DNA of 64,000 nucleotides from RYN-230 sp036509255 (GCA_036509255.1 DATCFY010000029.1:62001-126000), one strand, 5' to 3'; shown: positions 51,224 to 61,391, numbered from the stretch's first letter. The notes: generated by a model not told the origin, from the letters alone. Numbers and translations: made by a program.

Positions 51224-52801
51224 CTAGCCGACCTGGACCCAGCTGGCCACCGAGGGCACTCCGGTGGAGTTGACCAGGAAAAGCATGTACCAGCCGGGCG
51301 GGGCGTAGTTGGCGTTGGGCGGGGAGGTCACGAGGAGCGTGCCGCCGCTAATGGTGAAGGTGCATGTCACGTAGCGCTGGTCGAAGTCGTTGGAGTGGGT
51401 CACCGCAGCCGCCTTGACCAGCGCCACCCGGGAGATGCTAGCCGCCTGCGGGGTCGCGACGGTGAACGCCTGGCCGTAGCCCAGTGTCCCGGGGGCGTTG
51501 GAGATCACCGGCCGGGCGCCCATGAATAGGTAGGGCGGGGAGAATATCTCGCCCGTGTTCTCGTACTGGCCCGAGCTCTGCCCGGCGGACAGCACCCGCC
51601 CGTCCGGCAGCAGCAGCGCGGTGGAGTGGTACATCCGCGGTGCGGTCTGTGGCGCCAACTGGCTCCAGGTCCCGGTGACGGGATTGTAGATCTCGGGGGT
51701 GAGGACCGGCCCGCCGTAGTAGCCCGTCGTGCCCCCGCCGACCACCAGCACCGTGCCGTCGGCCAGCAGTACCGAGTTGGCCCACAGCCGCGGGAAGTTC
51801 ATCGAGGCGGTGTACTGCCAGGCCGGTGTGCTGGCCGAGAGGTTCAGCAGCTCGGCGGTGCCGGTGACGCCGGACGTGAGGGTCCCTCCCATCTCCATGA
51901 TCGTGGTCAGCCCGGGCAGCAGCACCGACATATCGGTGTCGCTGCGGCTGCCCGAGTTCAGCGTCGGGCCGTTGGTCCACGCTGCGGTGGCCGGGTTCAG
52001 GTAGCACGTGGTGGGGAAGTTGGTCCAGGCGAGCAGGCCGCTGGTGAGCAGTTTCACCCGCGGGTAGAGCACCATGGACTTGTTGGCCGTGGACGGCAGC
52101 GTGGTGATGGTATTGCTGACCGGGTCGTAGTGGTCCACGTTGGTCGCGCTGGTGCCGGTGCTCATCGTTCCAGCGAAGATCATCATCGTGCCGTCGCCGA
52201 GCATCGTCGTGGTCGGGTACCAGCGGGCCTGCGACATCACCGGGCCCTCAGTCCAGGAGTTGGACGCCGGGTCGAAGATTGTCGTATTGGCTACACCCTG
52301 GGTTGGCTGGATGGCTCCCTGGTAAATGTGGCCGCCCGCGATGAACACGCGGCCGTCAGCCAGCACGCTGGTGCCGCTGCAGAAGATGTCCCGCTGGTAG
52401 GTCAGGGCGATGTTGGTGATCTCGCCGGAGACCGGGTTCCACAGCACGGCGTCACTGCCGACCGTATTTTTAGGCCAGGAGAACAGCAGCACGTTCCCGG
52501 TATGCAGCATGACCGCGTGAATCGAGACCAGCCCCAGGTTGAATGGCGCGGTCCACGACCCGATGGCCGCCCGATTGATGCCCGTTTTGGGGGTCGGCCC
52601 TAAGCGGCCCGCCCGCCGCGAGGGAGCGCCGATCAGGGACCGCGCCGAGGGGGCGCCGATCAGGGACCGCGCCGAAGGGGCGCCGATCAGCGCGGCGGCC
52701 GCGCCTCCGGCAGCCAGGAACCGGCGCCGGCCAAGCTGCCCGGCCGCGGCCTGCCCGGGAATCTCCTGCCCATTGTCCGATGGGACATTCGTAACTCGCA
52801 T
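51224..52801 (-). CDS. Tat-exported galactose-oxidase-like copper radical oxidase
   Basis: About 525 residues. Tat signal: GQLGRRRFLAAGG. The catalytic domain is a Kelch propeller with a C-terminal DUF1929 domain (RVALVKAAAVTHSNDFDQRY). Residues matching the galactose oxidase copper site are C141 (DIFCSGTS), Y195 (ARWYPTTT), Y391-H392 (PRMYHSTA) and H469 (AVTHSNDF). C141 and Y195 would form the Cys-Tyr cofactor. Related GlxA proteins in Streptomyces act on glycans at the hyphal tip. The ATG at 52801 replaces a longer nominal start. A tandem repeat lies behind the Tat signal. Confidence 0.85.
   Translation of the reverse strand: MRVTNVPSDNGQEIPGQAAAGQLGRRRFLAAGGAAAALIGAPSARSLIGAPSARSLIGAPSRRAGRLGPTPKTGINRAAIGSWTAPFNLGLVSIHAVMLHTGNVLLFSWPKNTVGSDAVLWNPVSGEITNIALTYQRDIFCSGTSVLADGRVFIAGGHIYQGAIQPTQGVANTTIFDPASNSWTEGPVMSQARWYPTTTMLGDGTMMIFAGTMSTGTSATNVDHYDPVSNTITTLPSTANKSMVLYPRVKLLTSGLLAWTNFPTTCYLNPATAAWTNGPTLNSGSRSDTDMSVLLPGLTTIMEMGGTLTSGVTGTAELLNLSASTPAWQYTASMNFPRLWANSVLLADGTVLVVGGGTTGYYGGPVLTPEIYNPVTGTWSQLAPQTAPRMYHSTALLLPDGRVLSAGQSSGQYENTGEIFSPPYLFMGARPVISNAPGTLGYGQAFTVATPQAASISRVALVKAAAVTHSNDFDQRYVTCTFTISGGTLLVTSPPNANYAPPGWYMLFLVNSTGVPSVASWVQVG
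52626..52690. repeat. 27-bp tandem repeats in the copper-oxidase gene
   Basis: Units start at 52626, 52653 and 52680 (the third is partial), each with GCGCCGATCAGGGACCGCG. They encode the repeated peptide SARSLIGAP between the Tat signal and the enzyme domain and preserve the frame, so length variation among strains is expected. Confidence 0.85.
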
Positions 52802-53391
52802 CTTAATCCCTCGCAAATCATGACTCGGCCCGGCAAACACTTTCCCGGGCAACCCGGAATAAGGCTTTAGTCACAGCCTGCACGCGGAGAACGCGAGCTG
52901 CGAAGCCAATATCCGCACCCGTTTTTCCTGGTTCTCTTCTGAGTGCATCGCCACGCTACTAAAGCTGGCCTTTTCAGTAACTGCGTTTCTATGAGACCGT
53001 CCTTATTTTCCTGATAATCTATGATGTGCTATATCAATTGATCTGGTCGGTGTACCCCGATTGATTGTGGGCGGCCAGCCCGCCGGCCGGGCGGAGCGCC
53101 TGGTGGCTTGCCGTGAGCCGAACGCGGGCGCCCAGGCCGCCAGCCCGGGCGGCCTGCTCGCCCGCGTCCGGCTGGGCCGGCGAGGCCGAACCCGGTAATC
53201 CCGCACAGCCGTGTCCCTTGGCGCGCCCGGAGGTCCGGAACGATGGCCGTCGCCTGGGTTCGCTCCCTGTTCCGGCCTTACGCCTGATCTTGTTCACCAC
53301 CGGTTCACCTACCTGCCCGGAGCCAAGACGATCGAGATCCTTACGCTGGGGGTAGGGAATTTCCATCATCCGGACCACAAGAGGCGAGCCC
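52802..53391. other. 590-bp intergenic stretch, partly AT-rich
   Basis: No gene is supported here. 52900-53045 is clearly richer in A+T than the rest of the window (for example CTATGATGTGCTATATCAAT) and probably holds the promoter of the oxidase operon. 53060-53330 is GC-rich and non-coding in every frame that I inspected. A start-site signal for the downstream hydrolase (AAGAGGCGAGCC before the ATG) ends the region. Confidence 0.5.
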
Positions 53392-54216
53392 ATGGGAACG
53401 ATCACCACGACCGATGGCACGGAAATCTTTTATAAGGACTGGGGTTCTGGCCAGCCCCTCGTCTTCAGTCACGGCTGGCCGCTGTCGGCTGACGACTGGG
53501 ACACCCAGATGCTGTTCTTCCTGCAGCACGGCTACCGGGTCATTGCACATGACCGGCGCGGGCACGGCCGCTCCTCGCAGACCAGCGATGGCCACGACAT
53601 GGACCACTACGCGGACGACCTGGCTGCGGTGACTGAGCACCTCGATCTCCATGACGCCGTGCACATCGGCCACTCGACCGGCGGCGGCGAGGTCGTGCGC
53701 TACATCGCCGTGCATGGTGAGAGCCGCGTCTCGAAAGCGGTACTGATCAGCTCGGTGCCGCCGCTCATGGTGCAGACCGAGGCCAACCCCGGCGGCCTGC
53801 CGAAGAGCGTGTTCGACGGTTTCCAGGCCCAGGTGGCTGCCGGCCGGTCCGAGTTCTACCGGGCCCTGGCGTCGGGACCCTTCTACGGCTTCAACCGGCC
53901 CGGCGCCAAGCCCTCGGAAGCGATCATCGAGAACTGGTGGCGCCAGGGCATGATGGGCGGGGCGAAGGCCCACTACGACGGGATCGTCGCCTTCTCCCAG
54001 ACCGACTTCACCGAAGACCTCAAGAAGATCTCGGTGCCCGTCCTGGTGCAGCACGGGGACGACGACCAGATCGTTCCCTACGCCGACTCCGGGCCGCTGT
54101 CCGCGAAGCTCGTGCAGAACGGCACGCTGAAGACGTATCACGGCTTCCCGCACGGCATGCCCACCACCGAGGCCGCAACGATCAACGCCGACCTCCTGGA
54201 ATTCCTGCGGTCCTGA
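53392..54216 (+). CDS. alpha/beta hydrolase (non-heme haloperoxidase/esterase type)
   Basis: A 274-residue cytoplasmic hydrolase: FSHGWPLSADDW (oxyanion), IAHDRRGHGRSS, nucleophile elbow HIGHSTGGGEVVRY, the acid in VLVQHGDDDQIVPY and the histidine in HGFPHGMPTTEAA. Close to the non-heme chloroperoxidase/arylesterase group; perhydrolase activity of such enzymes is usually incidental. The stop is about 70 bases before the disrupted NB-ARC gene. Confidence 0.92.
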   Translation: MGTITTTDGTEIFYKDWGSGQPLVFSHGWPLSADDWDTQMLFFLQHGYRVIAHDRRGHGRSSQTSDGHDMDHYADDLAAVTEHLDLHDAVHIGHSTGGGEVVRYIAVHGESRVSKAVLISSVPPLMVQTEANPGGLPKSVFDGFQAQVAAGRSEFYRALASGPFYGFNRPGAKPSEAIIENWWRQGMMGGAKAHYDGIVAFSQTDFTEDLKKISVPVLVQHGDDDQIVPYADSGPLSAKLVQNGTLKTYHGFPHGMPTTEAATINADLLEFLRS

Positions 54217-54284
54217 TCGATCCGGGCGCGCATGCCTGCCTCGCCACCGGTGGGGGGCAGGGACACACTGGCACCCGTCCGGAC

Positions 54285-56332
54285 ATGGTGCCAAGGCAGC
54301 TGCCGGCGGCCGTCGCGCGATTTGCTGGCCGGACAGCGGAACTGGCGGTCCTGGATCGGTGGCTTGAGTATCCCTCCGGGCACAGGGCCGGAGGTGCGGT
54401 GGTGATCTCGGCGATCGGCGGGATGGCCGGCGTGGGCAAGACTGCCCTGGTGTTGCACTGGGCGCATCGGGTGGCCGGGAGGTTCCCTGACGGTCAGCTG
54501 TATGTGAACCTGCGGGGGTACGACCCTTCCGGGCAGCCCGCCCTCCCCACCGAGGTGATCCGCAAGTTCCTGGTGGCTCACGGGCAGCGCCGGAGCGAAT
54601 CCCAGCGGATACCGAGGGGCAGACGGGACTGTACAGAAGCTTGGTTGCCGGCCGCCGCATGCTGATCGTGGCCGACAACGCCCGGGACGCGGCGCAGGTA
54701 CGCCCGCTGCTGCCCGGAGCGCCAGGCTGCCTGGTGCTGGTGACCAGCCGCAGTCCGCTGACTGGGCTGGCGGCCGCCGACGGTGCCTGCGTGCTGAACC
54801 TCGATGTGCCGACCGAGACCGAGGCGACCGAGTTGCTGGCGGCTCGCCTGGGTGCTGACCGGGTTGCTGCGGAGCCCGAGGCGGTTGCTGCCCTGCTGCG
54901 GCTCTGCGCCCGGCTACCGCTGGCCCTGGCTGTCGTGGCCGCTCGCGCGGCTGGGTCTGGCTGGTCGTTGGCCGGGCTCGCCGCTGAGCTGGCTGATGCC
55001 AGGGCACGGCTGGGCGCGCTGAGCATCAACGATGCCGCAGCCGACGTCCAGGCGGTGTTCTCCTGGTCCTATGCGCAGCTGACCGCAGGGGCCGCGCGGG
55101 TGTTCCGGCTGCTCAGCATCCACCCGGGGCCGGACATTTCCGCTCCGGCGGCCGGCAGCCTGGCTGGCCTGTTGCCGTCACAGGCACGTGCGGCCCTGCG
55201 GGAGTTGGCCGATGTCAGCCTGATCACCGAACGTCTCCCGGGCCGGTATGCCCTGCACGACCTGCTCCGCGACTACGCAGCAGACCGGGCCCGGGCGGCC
55301 GAAACCAGCGTAGAAGGCGGGCCTGCGCTGCACCGGATCCTGGACCACTACCTGCACAGCTCCGCCGCAGCGGCCCGGGCCCTTGACCCGGCGCCCGACT
55401 TCCCCGACCTGGGACCGCCGCAGCCTGGCGTCACACCCGAATGCGTTACCGATCGCTATCACGCGCAGGCCTGGTTCGGTGCCGAACACAAGGTCCTTCT
55501 CGCCGTCATCGGGCTGGCGACCGGCCACGGCTTCGCCGATCATGCGCGGCAGCTTCCCTGGACCTTGGTGACCTTCCAGGACCGGGGCGGTCACTGGCAT
55601 GAGCTGGTCGCCACGCACCGCACCGCGCTCGCCTGCGCGGAACGCCTAGGCGACGTGACTGGACAGGCCAGAACCCACCGCAACCTTGGCCGAGCCCAGC
55701 TCCGGCTTGGCCAGACCGGGCGGGCCCGTGCGCACCTGACGCACGCCGCCAGCCTGTCCCGGAGCCTGGGTGACCGCGCGGCAGAGGCACGCGCTCTCCT
55801 GGGCCTCAGCGTGGTCTTCGAGCGCGAGCTCCAAATGCATGAATCGCTAGCCAGCAGCCTGCAGGCCCTTGAACTGGCCAGGGCCGCCCGTGACCCCGCG
55901 CTCCAGGCCAAGGCCTGCAACAACGTCGGGTATGACCACGCCATACTCGGTGACACCCGGCAGGGCCTCACCTACTGCCGGCTGGCCCTGGACTTGTACC
56001 GCCAGGACGGCAACCCGGCCCAGGAGGCCAACACCTGGGACAGCCTCGGCTACATCTACCACCAACTGCGTGACTACAGCGAGGCCTTTGCCAGCTACCA
56101 GCGGGCCATCGGCCTGTTCCACGAGGTCGGCGCGCAATACCCGGCCGCGCAGTCGCTCAGCCATCTCGGCGATGCTCACCGTGATGCAGGCGACGATCGG
56201 GCAGCGCGGGGTGCGTGGCGGCAGGCGCTGGACATCCTCGACGCCCTGGCCCACCCCGCAGCCATGCCCCTCCGGGAGAAACTGCAAAGCGAGGCAATGG
56301 CGACGGTGACGGGACACGACGGCCCTCGCTGA
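54285..56332 (+). pseudogene. NB-ARC-TPR regulator-like protein split by one frameshift
   Basis: The first frame (from ATG 54285, MVPRQLPAAVARFAGRTAEL) contains the P-loop GMAGVGKTALVLHW and runs on to LYVNLRGYDPSGQPALPTEV; it ends after a shift near 54587. The second frame resumes as PERIPADTEGQTGLYRSLVA then GRRMLIVADNARDAAQVRPL and continues through the helical NB-ARC part to TPR-like repeats (ARTHRNLGRAQLRLGQTGRA, CNNVGYDHAILGDTRQGLTY, DSLGYIYHQLRDYSEAFASY). A one-base deletion restores the frame. AfsR/SARP relatives have an N-terminal DNA-binding domain; none is encoded here. The 54641-56332 part is open by itself. Confidence 0.8.
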
Positions 56333-56873
56333 GACCGCCCTCGCTGAAACCCACCAATCCTGGGCCCAGTCGTGATCTTCCTGCCCGGGATCGCTGAGAA
56401 TTCCTAGTATTACAGTTGACTTTATAGACATAGTGCGCTGTGATGGCGCCTGTAACTGCTGTCAGGTTGATCCACCCGCACGCGGCGAGGTGCTGGTCCT
56501 GCGCCAGGGTGAGGCTCTCGAACAGGGACGCACGGCTGACGTGCCCTACCGGCCGCGGCACGAATGCGGTCGGCTGCTGATCTCCAGCATCAGCAATACG
56601 GCCTCGACAAGTTCGGGGGGCTGCGGTGCCGTGTCCCTGGGCGGCCAGACGGGGGCGACGGACCGTGCCCACTGAGTCGGCCGGGGTGGCACCGCCCGTT
56701 CTGATGCCGGCGCCATGCGGTCGGTCCGCAACGCATGGCGGCACGTCTGCGCCCGGCTCCTGGTCAGCTGGGCGCCGACGCCTGACTCGGCAGCGACGGA
56801 CCGCAGGCAGCGTGACGTGCTCAGGGCTTTGCTGCACCCGGGACCAGGACCCTGACCAGGAAGGGAGCACCCC
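56333..56873. other. 541-bp gap without a supported gene
   Basis: Several short frames are open here (longest 56433-56675), but none has a recognised motif, a ribosome-binding site or a typical N-terminus. A small AT-rich patch (56401-56440) may be promoter DNA. GGAAGGGAGCACC before 56874 is the ribosome-binding site of the next gene. Confidence 0.5.
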
Positions 56874-58235
56874 ATGCCCCGCAAGCTCCATCTCGCTCTC
56901 GCCGTCTACGGCGTCGGCGGCCCCGGACAGCACGGACTGTGGAAGGACCCGCGGGTCCCGAAGAACGCCAGCGTAGACATCCACTACTACATCAGGCAGG
57001 CGCAGATCGCCGAGCGGGCCCTGTTTGACGCGCTGTTCATCGTGGACAGCCAGTTCATCAACGCCAGCTACCCGTCGCATTACCTGAACCGGCTTGAGCC
57101 GCTCACTCTGCTGTCGGCCGTCGCCACGCACACATCACACATCGGGCTCGTCGGTACGGCCAGCTCGACGTACAACTCGCCGTTCAACCTGGCCCGCCGG
57201 TTCGCCTCGCTCGACCACATCAGCGGCGGCCGGGCTGGCTGGAACGTGGTGACCAGCTTCGACACCGGAACGAGCAAGAACTACGGCCTTGACGAGCACC
57301 TCGACTACGCGACCAGGTATGGGAGGGCGCTTGAGGCGGTCCAGGTCATCCGCGGGCTGTGGGACTCCTACGAGGACGACGCGTTCGTCGCTGACGTGGA
57401 ACGCGATATCTTCCTCGACCCCGCCAAGCTGCATCCCCTTAACTACGTCGGCGAGCACTTCAAGGTGGCCGGGCCGCTCAATCTCTCCCGCTCGAAGCAA
57501 GGGCAGCCGGTCATCTTCCAGGCCGGCGTTTCGGAAGACGGCCGCAACCTTGCCGCGCACGTCGCCGAGGGCATCTACGCACCAGGCGGGTCGCTCGAAG
57601 AGGCGCAGGCGTACTACGGCGACATCAAGAGGCGTGCCGCCCGGCTCGGCCGTGATCCCGGCCATGTCGTGATCTTCACCGGTGCCAGCCCGGTCGTGGG
57701 CGACACCGACGACGAGGGAGCCCGCCTGTCACGCGATATCTACGAGACCGACAACGACTTCGACCGCAAGCTCGGCTTCCTAGGCCGCGCCTTCGGCGCG
57801 TACGACTTCAGCCAGCATGACCTGGACGCGCCGTTCCCCGACGTGGAGCACCTGGCCGAGAAAGGCGGCCGCACCCGGGGCCAGGAGCTGGTCCGCCGCG
57901 CAAAGGAACAGGGCCTGACGCTCCGGCAGGTCGTGAACACAGTCACCGAGTACCACCCGTCCCCATTCACGGGTGCCCCGGACACCGTCGCGGCCGCGAT
58001 CGCGGACTGGTTCGAGGCCCGTGCGGCCGACGGACTCAACCTACGCTTCCGGACCATCGAGGATCTCGAGCGATTCGTGGGCGACGTGGTGCCCCTGCTG
58101 CAGAAGCGCGGCGTATTCCGTACCGAGTACGAGGGCGACACACTGCGCGCGCACCTTGGCCTGCCGTTCCCGGTCAACCGCTACACCCTTGAGCGCCAAG
58201 CCGCCCCCACGGAGCGCAAGCAGGCATCCGCATGA
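56874..58235 (+). CDS. LLM-class flavin monooxygenase of the NtaA/SnaA/DszA group
   Basis: A 453-residue FMN-dependent oxygenase. Signatures: PRKLHLALAVYGVGGPGQHG, SGGRAGWNVVTSFDTGTSKN, YATRYGRALEAVQVIRGLWD, LNYVGEHFKVAGPLNLSRSK, PVIFQAGVSEDGRNLAAHVA and DGLNLRFRTIEDLERFVGDV. Members desulfurise or cleave carbon-heteroatom bonds with FMNH2 supplied by a reductase; none is adjacent, and the nearest is at 19633. The ATG follows GGAAGGGAG. It is the only intact LLM gene in the window. Confidence 0.92.
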   Translation: MPRKLHLALAVYGVGGPGQHGLWKDPRVPKNASVDIHYYIRQAQIAERALFDALFIVDSQFINASYPSHYLNRLEPLTLLSAVATHTSHIGLVGTASSTYNSPFNLARRFASLDHISGGRAGWNVVTSFDTGTSKNYGLDEHLDYATRYGRALEAVQVIRGLWDSYEDDAFVADVERDIFLDPAKLHPLNYVGEHFKVAGPLNLSRSKQGQPVIFQAGVSEDGRNLAAHVAEGIYAPGGSLEEAQAYYGDIKRRAARLGRDPGHVVIFTGASPVVGDTDDEGARLSRDIYETDNDFDRKLGFLGRAFGAYDFSQHDLDAPFPDVEHLAEKGGRTRGQELVRRAKEQGLTLRQVVNTVTEYHPSPFTGAPDTVAAAIADWFEARAADGLNLRFRTIEDLERFVGDVVPLLQKRGVFRTEYEGDTLRAHLGLPFPVNRYTLERQAAPTERKQASA

Positions 58236-58376
58236 CACCGGAGGATGTTGCCCTCAGCAGTTCACGCTCGGAAACGATGAGGTGCGATGACAGCCGCATG
58301 CTTGGTATCAGGCGTTCGTCGAGCAGTCGGCTGAGCGCTCAACCGGCCCAGGGATCCTCCGGATAGTGTGGGAAAC

Positions 58377-59309
58377 ATGGCGATCATGACACGACCCCTC
58401 GGGAACACCGGCGCGGACGTGACCATTCTCAGCTACGGCGCCATGGAGCTGAGAGGACGGCCACGCGGTTCCGAGATTGCGGACGAGGACGCGGGCCGTC
58501 TCCTGAACGCGGTCCTCGACAGCGGCGTCAACCTGATCGACACCTCGCCCGACTACGGCCGCAGCGAGGAGTTGATCGGCCTCTACCTCGGTCACCGCCG
58601 GGACGAGTTCTTCCTCGCCTCCAAATGCGGGTGCCCGCTCGAGCCCCCGGCTGACGCGCCCCCGCCCTACCCGCATGACTACAGCCCCGGGAATGTCCGC
58701 GCCGACGTCGAGCAGTCACTGCGGCGCCTGCGCACCGACTACCTCGACCTGGTCCAGGTGCACATGTCACCGAGCAAGGCGACGCTCGAAGAGAACCAGA
58801 CGGTCGAGACGCTCAAGGACCTCCAGGCCGAAGGCAAGGTGCGCTTCATCGGCATGTCGGGCATCCTGCCAAATCTGCCCGATCACATCGCGATGGGCGT
58901 CTTCGACGTCTTCCAGATCCCGTATTCGGCCGTCCAGCGTGATCACGAGGAACTCATCACCGAGGCTGCGGGCGCGGGCGCGGGCACGTTCATCCGGGGC
59001 GGAGCGGCGCGCGGCGCCGCGTCGGAGGACAAGAACTGGCAGACCGGGCCGCTTAGCCAGGACCCCCACGTCGGCCAGCGGAACTGGGCGACCTCCGGCA
59101 TCGCCGGCATCCTGAGCGAGGCGGGCATGAGCAACATGGAGTTCGTCCTGCGCTTCACGCTCAGTCATCCCGGCCTGTCGACCACAATCGTCGGCACGTC
59201 GAACCCGGTCCACCTGGCCAGCAACATCGCTGTCGCGCAGAGGGGGCCACTCCCTGCCGACCTCTACGAAGAGGCCAAGAAGCGCCTCCCGCTACCGGAA
59301 GGCCGTTAA
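58377..59309 (+). CDS. aldo/keto reductase
   Basis: About 310 residues of NADPH-dependent TIM barrel. Catalytic tetrad: D55 (LIDTSPDYG), Y60, K83 (ASKCG) and H129 (VQVHMS). The late part has NMEFVLRFTLSHPGLSTTIV for cofactor binding. The ATG at 58377 is the second possible start; three residues (MGN) precede it in frame. It lies about 140 bases behind the LLM gene on the same strand and may be co-expressed. Confidence 0.9.
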   Translation: MAIMTRPLGNTGADVTILSYGAMELRGRPRGSEIADEDAGRLLNAVLDSGVNLIDTSPDYGRSEELIGLYLGHRRDEFFLASKCGCPLEPPADAPPPYPHDYSPGNVRADVEQSLRRLRTDYLDLVQVHMSPSKATLEENQTVETLKDLQAEGKVRFIGMSGILPNLPDHIAMGVFDVFQIPYSAVQRDHEELITEAAGAGAGTFIRGGAARGAASEDKNWQTGPLSQDPHVGQRNWATSGIAGILSEAGMSNMEFVLRFTLSHPGLSTTIVGTSNPVHLASNIAVAQRGPLPADLYEEAKKRLPLPEGR

Positions 59310-59457
59310 GCAGAAACCAACCCGGGAAGGCAACAGCGCGGCTGGCTAGGGCCCTTTTGGGCCGCAGGCCAGATTGGGTCACTCTCGGGGTGCTGACCGC
59401 GGCCCGGGTTCAGTCGTGATCGGGACAGTGGCGAGCTTGCCCACGCCTGTCGCACCG

Positions 59458-60462
59458 CTAGACGGCCAATGGCGCGAACGCGTGGCGAGGCAGCGCGGCT
59501 TCGCGGGGCCCGGGGGCTGAAAAGTCCACGTGGCCAAGTTCGATGAGCTGCGGGACCGGGTTGTCGTAGGTGCGGACGATGTAGCGCAGCTGGCCCAGGT
59601 TGGCGATAGACGACCAGAGCGTGTGGTCGTCGTTGGCCGGGTCGTCGCCGTCCCGGATGAATCCCAGCGGGATGTCAAAATTATTCAGGATATGCAGGGC
59701 AGTTTCCTCAAGCTGCTCTCCGGTGGCCACGGGACGGAGGCTGGCCACAAAGGCTGCGGCCCGGACGAACCGGGACGGGGAACTGGAGTCACCGGGCAGC
59801 CCGTTCATGCCCGGCCCCTGGCCCATGGCGCTAAGTTCTACCCCGTCAATCGTGATAGGCGCCGGATTCCGGTCTGAGAGGTTGATGTAGTTCCGCAAGT
59901 TGGTCAGGTGCCAGTCCAGGTGAGGCCAGTTGCAGGCCACGCCGATCGGGTTATCGAAGACCGTCATCTCGCCGTTGCGCCACTCGATGACCGCAGACTT
60001 TCCCGATGCGTCGTGCAGGACCAGGTGCGCCGGGGGAGCGAAGCCGAACGGGCCGAAGATGTACGGCCACACGGTGGCCCTGCTCATCGCGGCCGTGGCC
60101 TCCTCCACTGCGGCACTCACCCCGAGCACGTAGGCCACGGTGTTGACGATCGACATCAGGCTCGCGGGATCCCGGTCCGCCGTTGGCGTGTACTCGCAGA
60201 AACCCGGCATGTACAGGAGTCCGGCGTACAAGCCCCGTTCATTCATGGCGTCGGTCATACTGCCCGGCTGCCCGAACGCGTCCATCCCGACCACGCCGTA
60301 AGCGGATGTCCATTTCATTCCGGTGCCGTGCTTACCGATTCCCGCACCCTGGTAGGCGCGAGGGAGGACCGTGAGCTTCGTAGCCATCGCATTCGGGAAT
60401 TCCATTGTCCGGCCCACCACGACCGCCCCGTCTGTCGCGGTCACGCGAAAACTGGTGCACAT
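59458..60462 (-). CDS. choloylglycine-hydrolase-family (Ntn) amidase
   Basis: A 334-residue N-terminal nucleophile hydrolase. The nucleophile is C2 (MCTSF), exposed after removal of Met1. Further active-site residues in the family pattern are R18 (VVGRTMEF), N74 (AMNERGL), N178 (VACNWPH) and an arginine near 230 (SSPSRFVR). This family includes bile salt hydrolases and penicillin V acylases, and in soil bacteria probably acyl-homoserine lactone or penicillin-type amides. No signal peptide is present. Length and motifs are complete. Confidence 0.9.
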   Translation of the reverse strand: MCTSFRVTATDGAVVVGRTMEFPNAMATKLTVLPRAYQGAGIGKHGTGMKWTSAYGVVGMDAFGQPGSMTDAMNERGLYAGLLYMPGFCEYTPTADRDPASLMSIVNTVAYVLGVSAAVEEATAAMSRATVWPYIFGPFGFAPPAHLVLHDASGKSAVIEWRNGEMTVFDNPIGVACNWPHLDWHLTNLRNYINLSDRNPAPITIDGVELSAMGQGPGMNGLPGDSSSPSRFVRAAAFVASLRPVATGEQLEETALHILNNFDIPLGFIRDGDDPANDDHTLWSSIANLGQLRYIVRTYDNPVPQLIELGHVDFSAPGPREAALPRHAFAPLAV

Positions 60463-60677
60463 GGAACTATCCTCTCTGCCGTTCCCCCGGGCGCGAGCAG
60501 CAGTTCCGCATAATACCCGATGGGTCAGTTAGCCCTGCGGCCTGCTTCGTAAAGCTGCGCGAAAAGGAAAGACTTATCCAGCTATGCGGATGAGTGGACC
60601 CTAAAACGTCCACGAGTTGGGACCGTGGCACAATCAGCGCCTGGGGGACGGTCCGCGGCCTACAGCAGCGCCAGGAG

Positions 60678-61391
60678 TTATGGCAGGTCGGCCGTCAGGC
60701 GCCGCAGGTCGTCGGGCGTCCGTGCGCTCAGCGCTGTGGTGAGCCGTTCGTCCAGCTCCGCGCGTGTGAGCCGGCCCTCGACGAAGTGGTCGCGGAGGCT
60801 GGCCACGACCTGTTCCCGATCGGCGTCCGAGGCCCGGCTCTGGTCAGCCGGGGGCTTTCCCGCGGTGCGGCCGACGGGGCCCGGGCCGAGCAGCCCTTCG
60901 GCGGCGTCCAGCAACCGGATGGCCGATTCCAGCCGGAACAGCTCGGCGTAGCTGGCCAGGGCGCGGCCCGGATTCTGCCCGGACCCGTCTTGCCTGGCCC
61001 GGGTCCGCCGCTGCATCAGCTCGATGAGGTACCGGCGGTGCGCCTGGATCACCTCGTGCACGTCGGTGCCGGGCACCTGCCCGGCCAGCTGGATCTTCAC
61101 TACTAGCTCATCGCCGGGCAGGGCACCTGGATTCGGCGTCGTGCGCAGCCATCCGGCGAGCTCCCGCTGCCCACCGGCGGTGATCCGGAACTCTTGCTGC
61201 GGCTCGTCTGCCCCGGAGGCGCCACCTGATTCCACTAGCCCGGCCCGCTCGAGCCGGGTCAGGGCCGGGTACACCTGGTGGGCGTTGAGCGGATCCATGC
61301 GGCTGGGACCGGCCGCGAGCTCCTCGCGGAGCCGCGGGCCTGACTTCGCTCCGTCAGCCAGCAGCGCGAGCAGGGCAAAATGAATGTTCAT
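60678..61391 (-). CDS. PadR-family regulator fused to a DUF1707 domain
   Basis: A 237-residue protein. The N-terminal PadR winged helix begins MNIHFALLALLADGAKSGPR and contains LNAHQVYPALTRLERAGLVE. A PadR C-terminal helical segment follows (VIQAHRRYLIELMQRRTRAR). The last 50 residues are a DUF1707 module: DREQVVASLRDHFVEGRLTR then AELDERLTTALSARTPDDLR. DUF1707 is normally the N-terminal domain of small actinobacterial membrane proteins; its use as a C-terminal extension of a PadR regulator is unusual. A dyad at 61419-61431 is the likely operator. Confidence 0.83.
   Translation of the reverse strand: MNIHFALLALLADGAKSGPRLREELAAGPSRMDPLNAHQVYPALTRLERAGLVESGGASGADEPQQEFRITAGGQRELAGWLRTTPNPGALPGDELVVKIQLAGQVPGTDVHEVIQAHRRYLIELMQRRTRARQDGSGQNPGRALASYAELFRLESAIRLLDAAEGLLGPGPVGRTAGKPPADQSRASDADREQVVASLRDHFVEGRLTRAELDERLTTALSARTPDDLRRLTADLP

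Noticed and set aside
56433..56675. 80-residue frame with several cysteines (VRCDGACNCCQVD)
   Set aside because: The cysteine cluster is at the very start and not followed by a recognisable domain; no start signal.
53392..60462. A biosynthetic cluster from the hydrolase, LLM, aldo/keto reductase and Ntn amidase genes
   Set aside because: No scaffold-forming enzyme, carrier protein or transporter is present, and the genes are on both strands with gaps.
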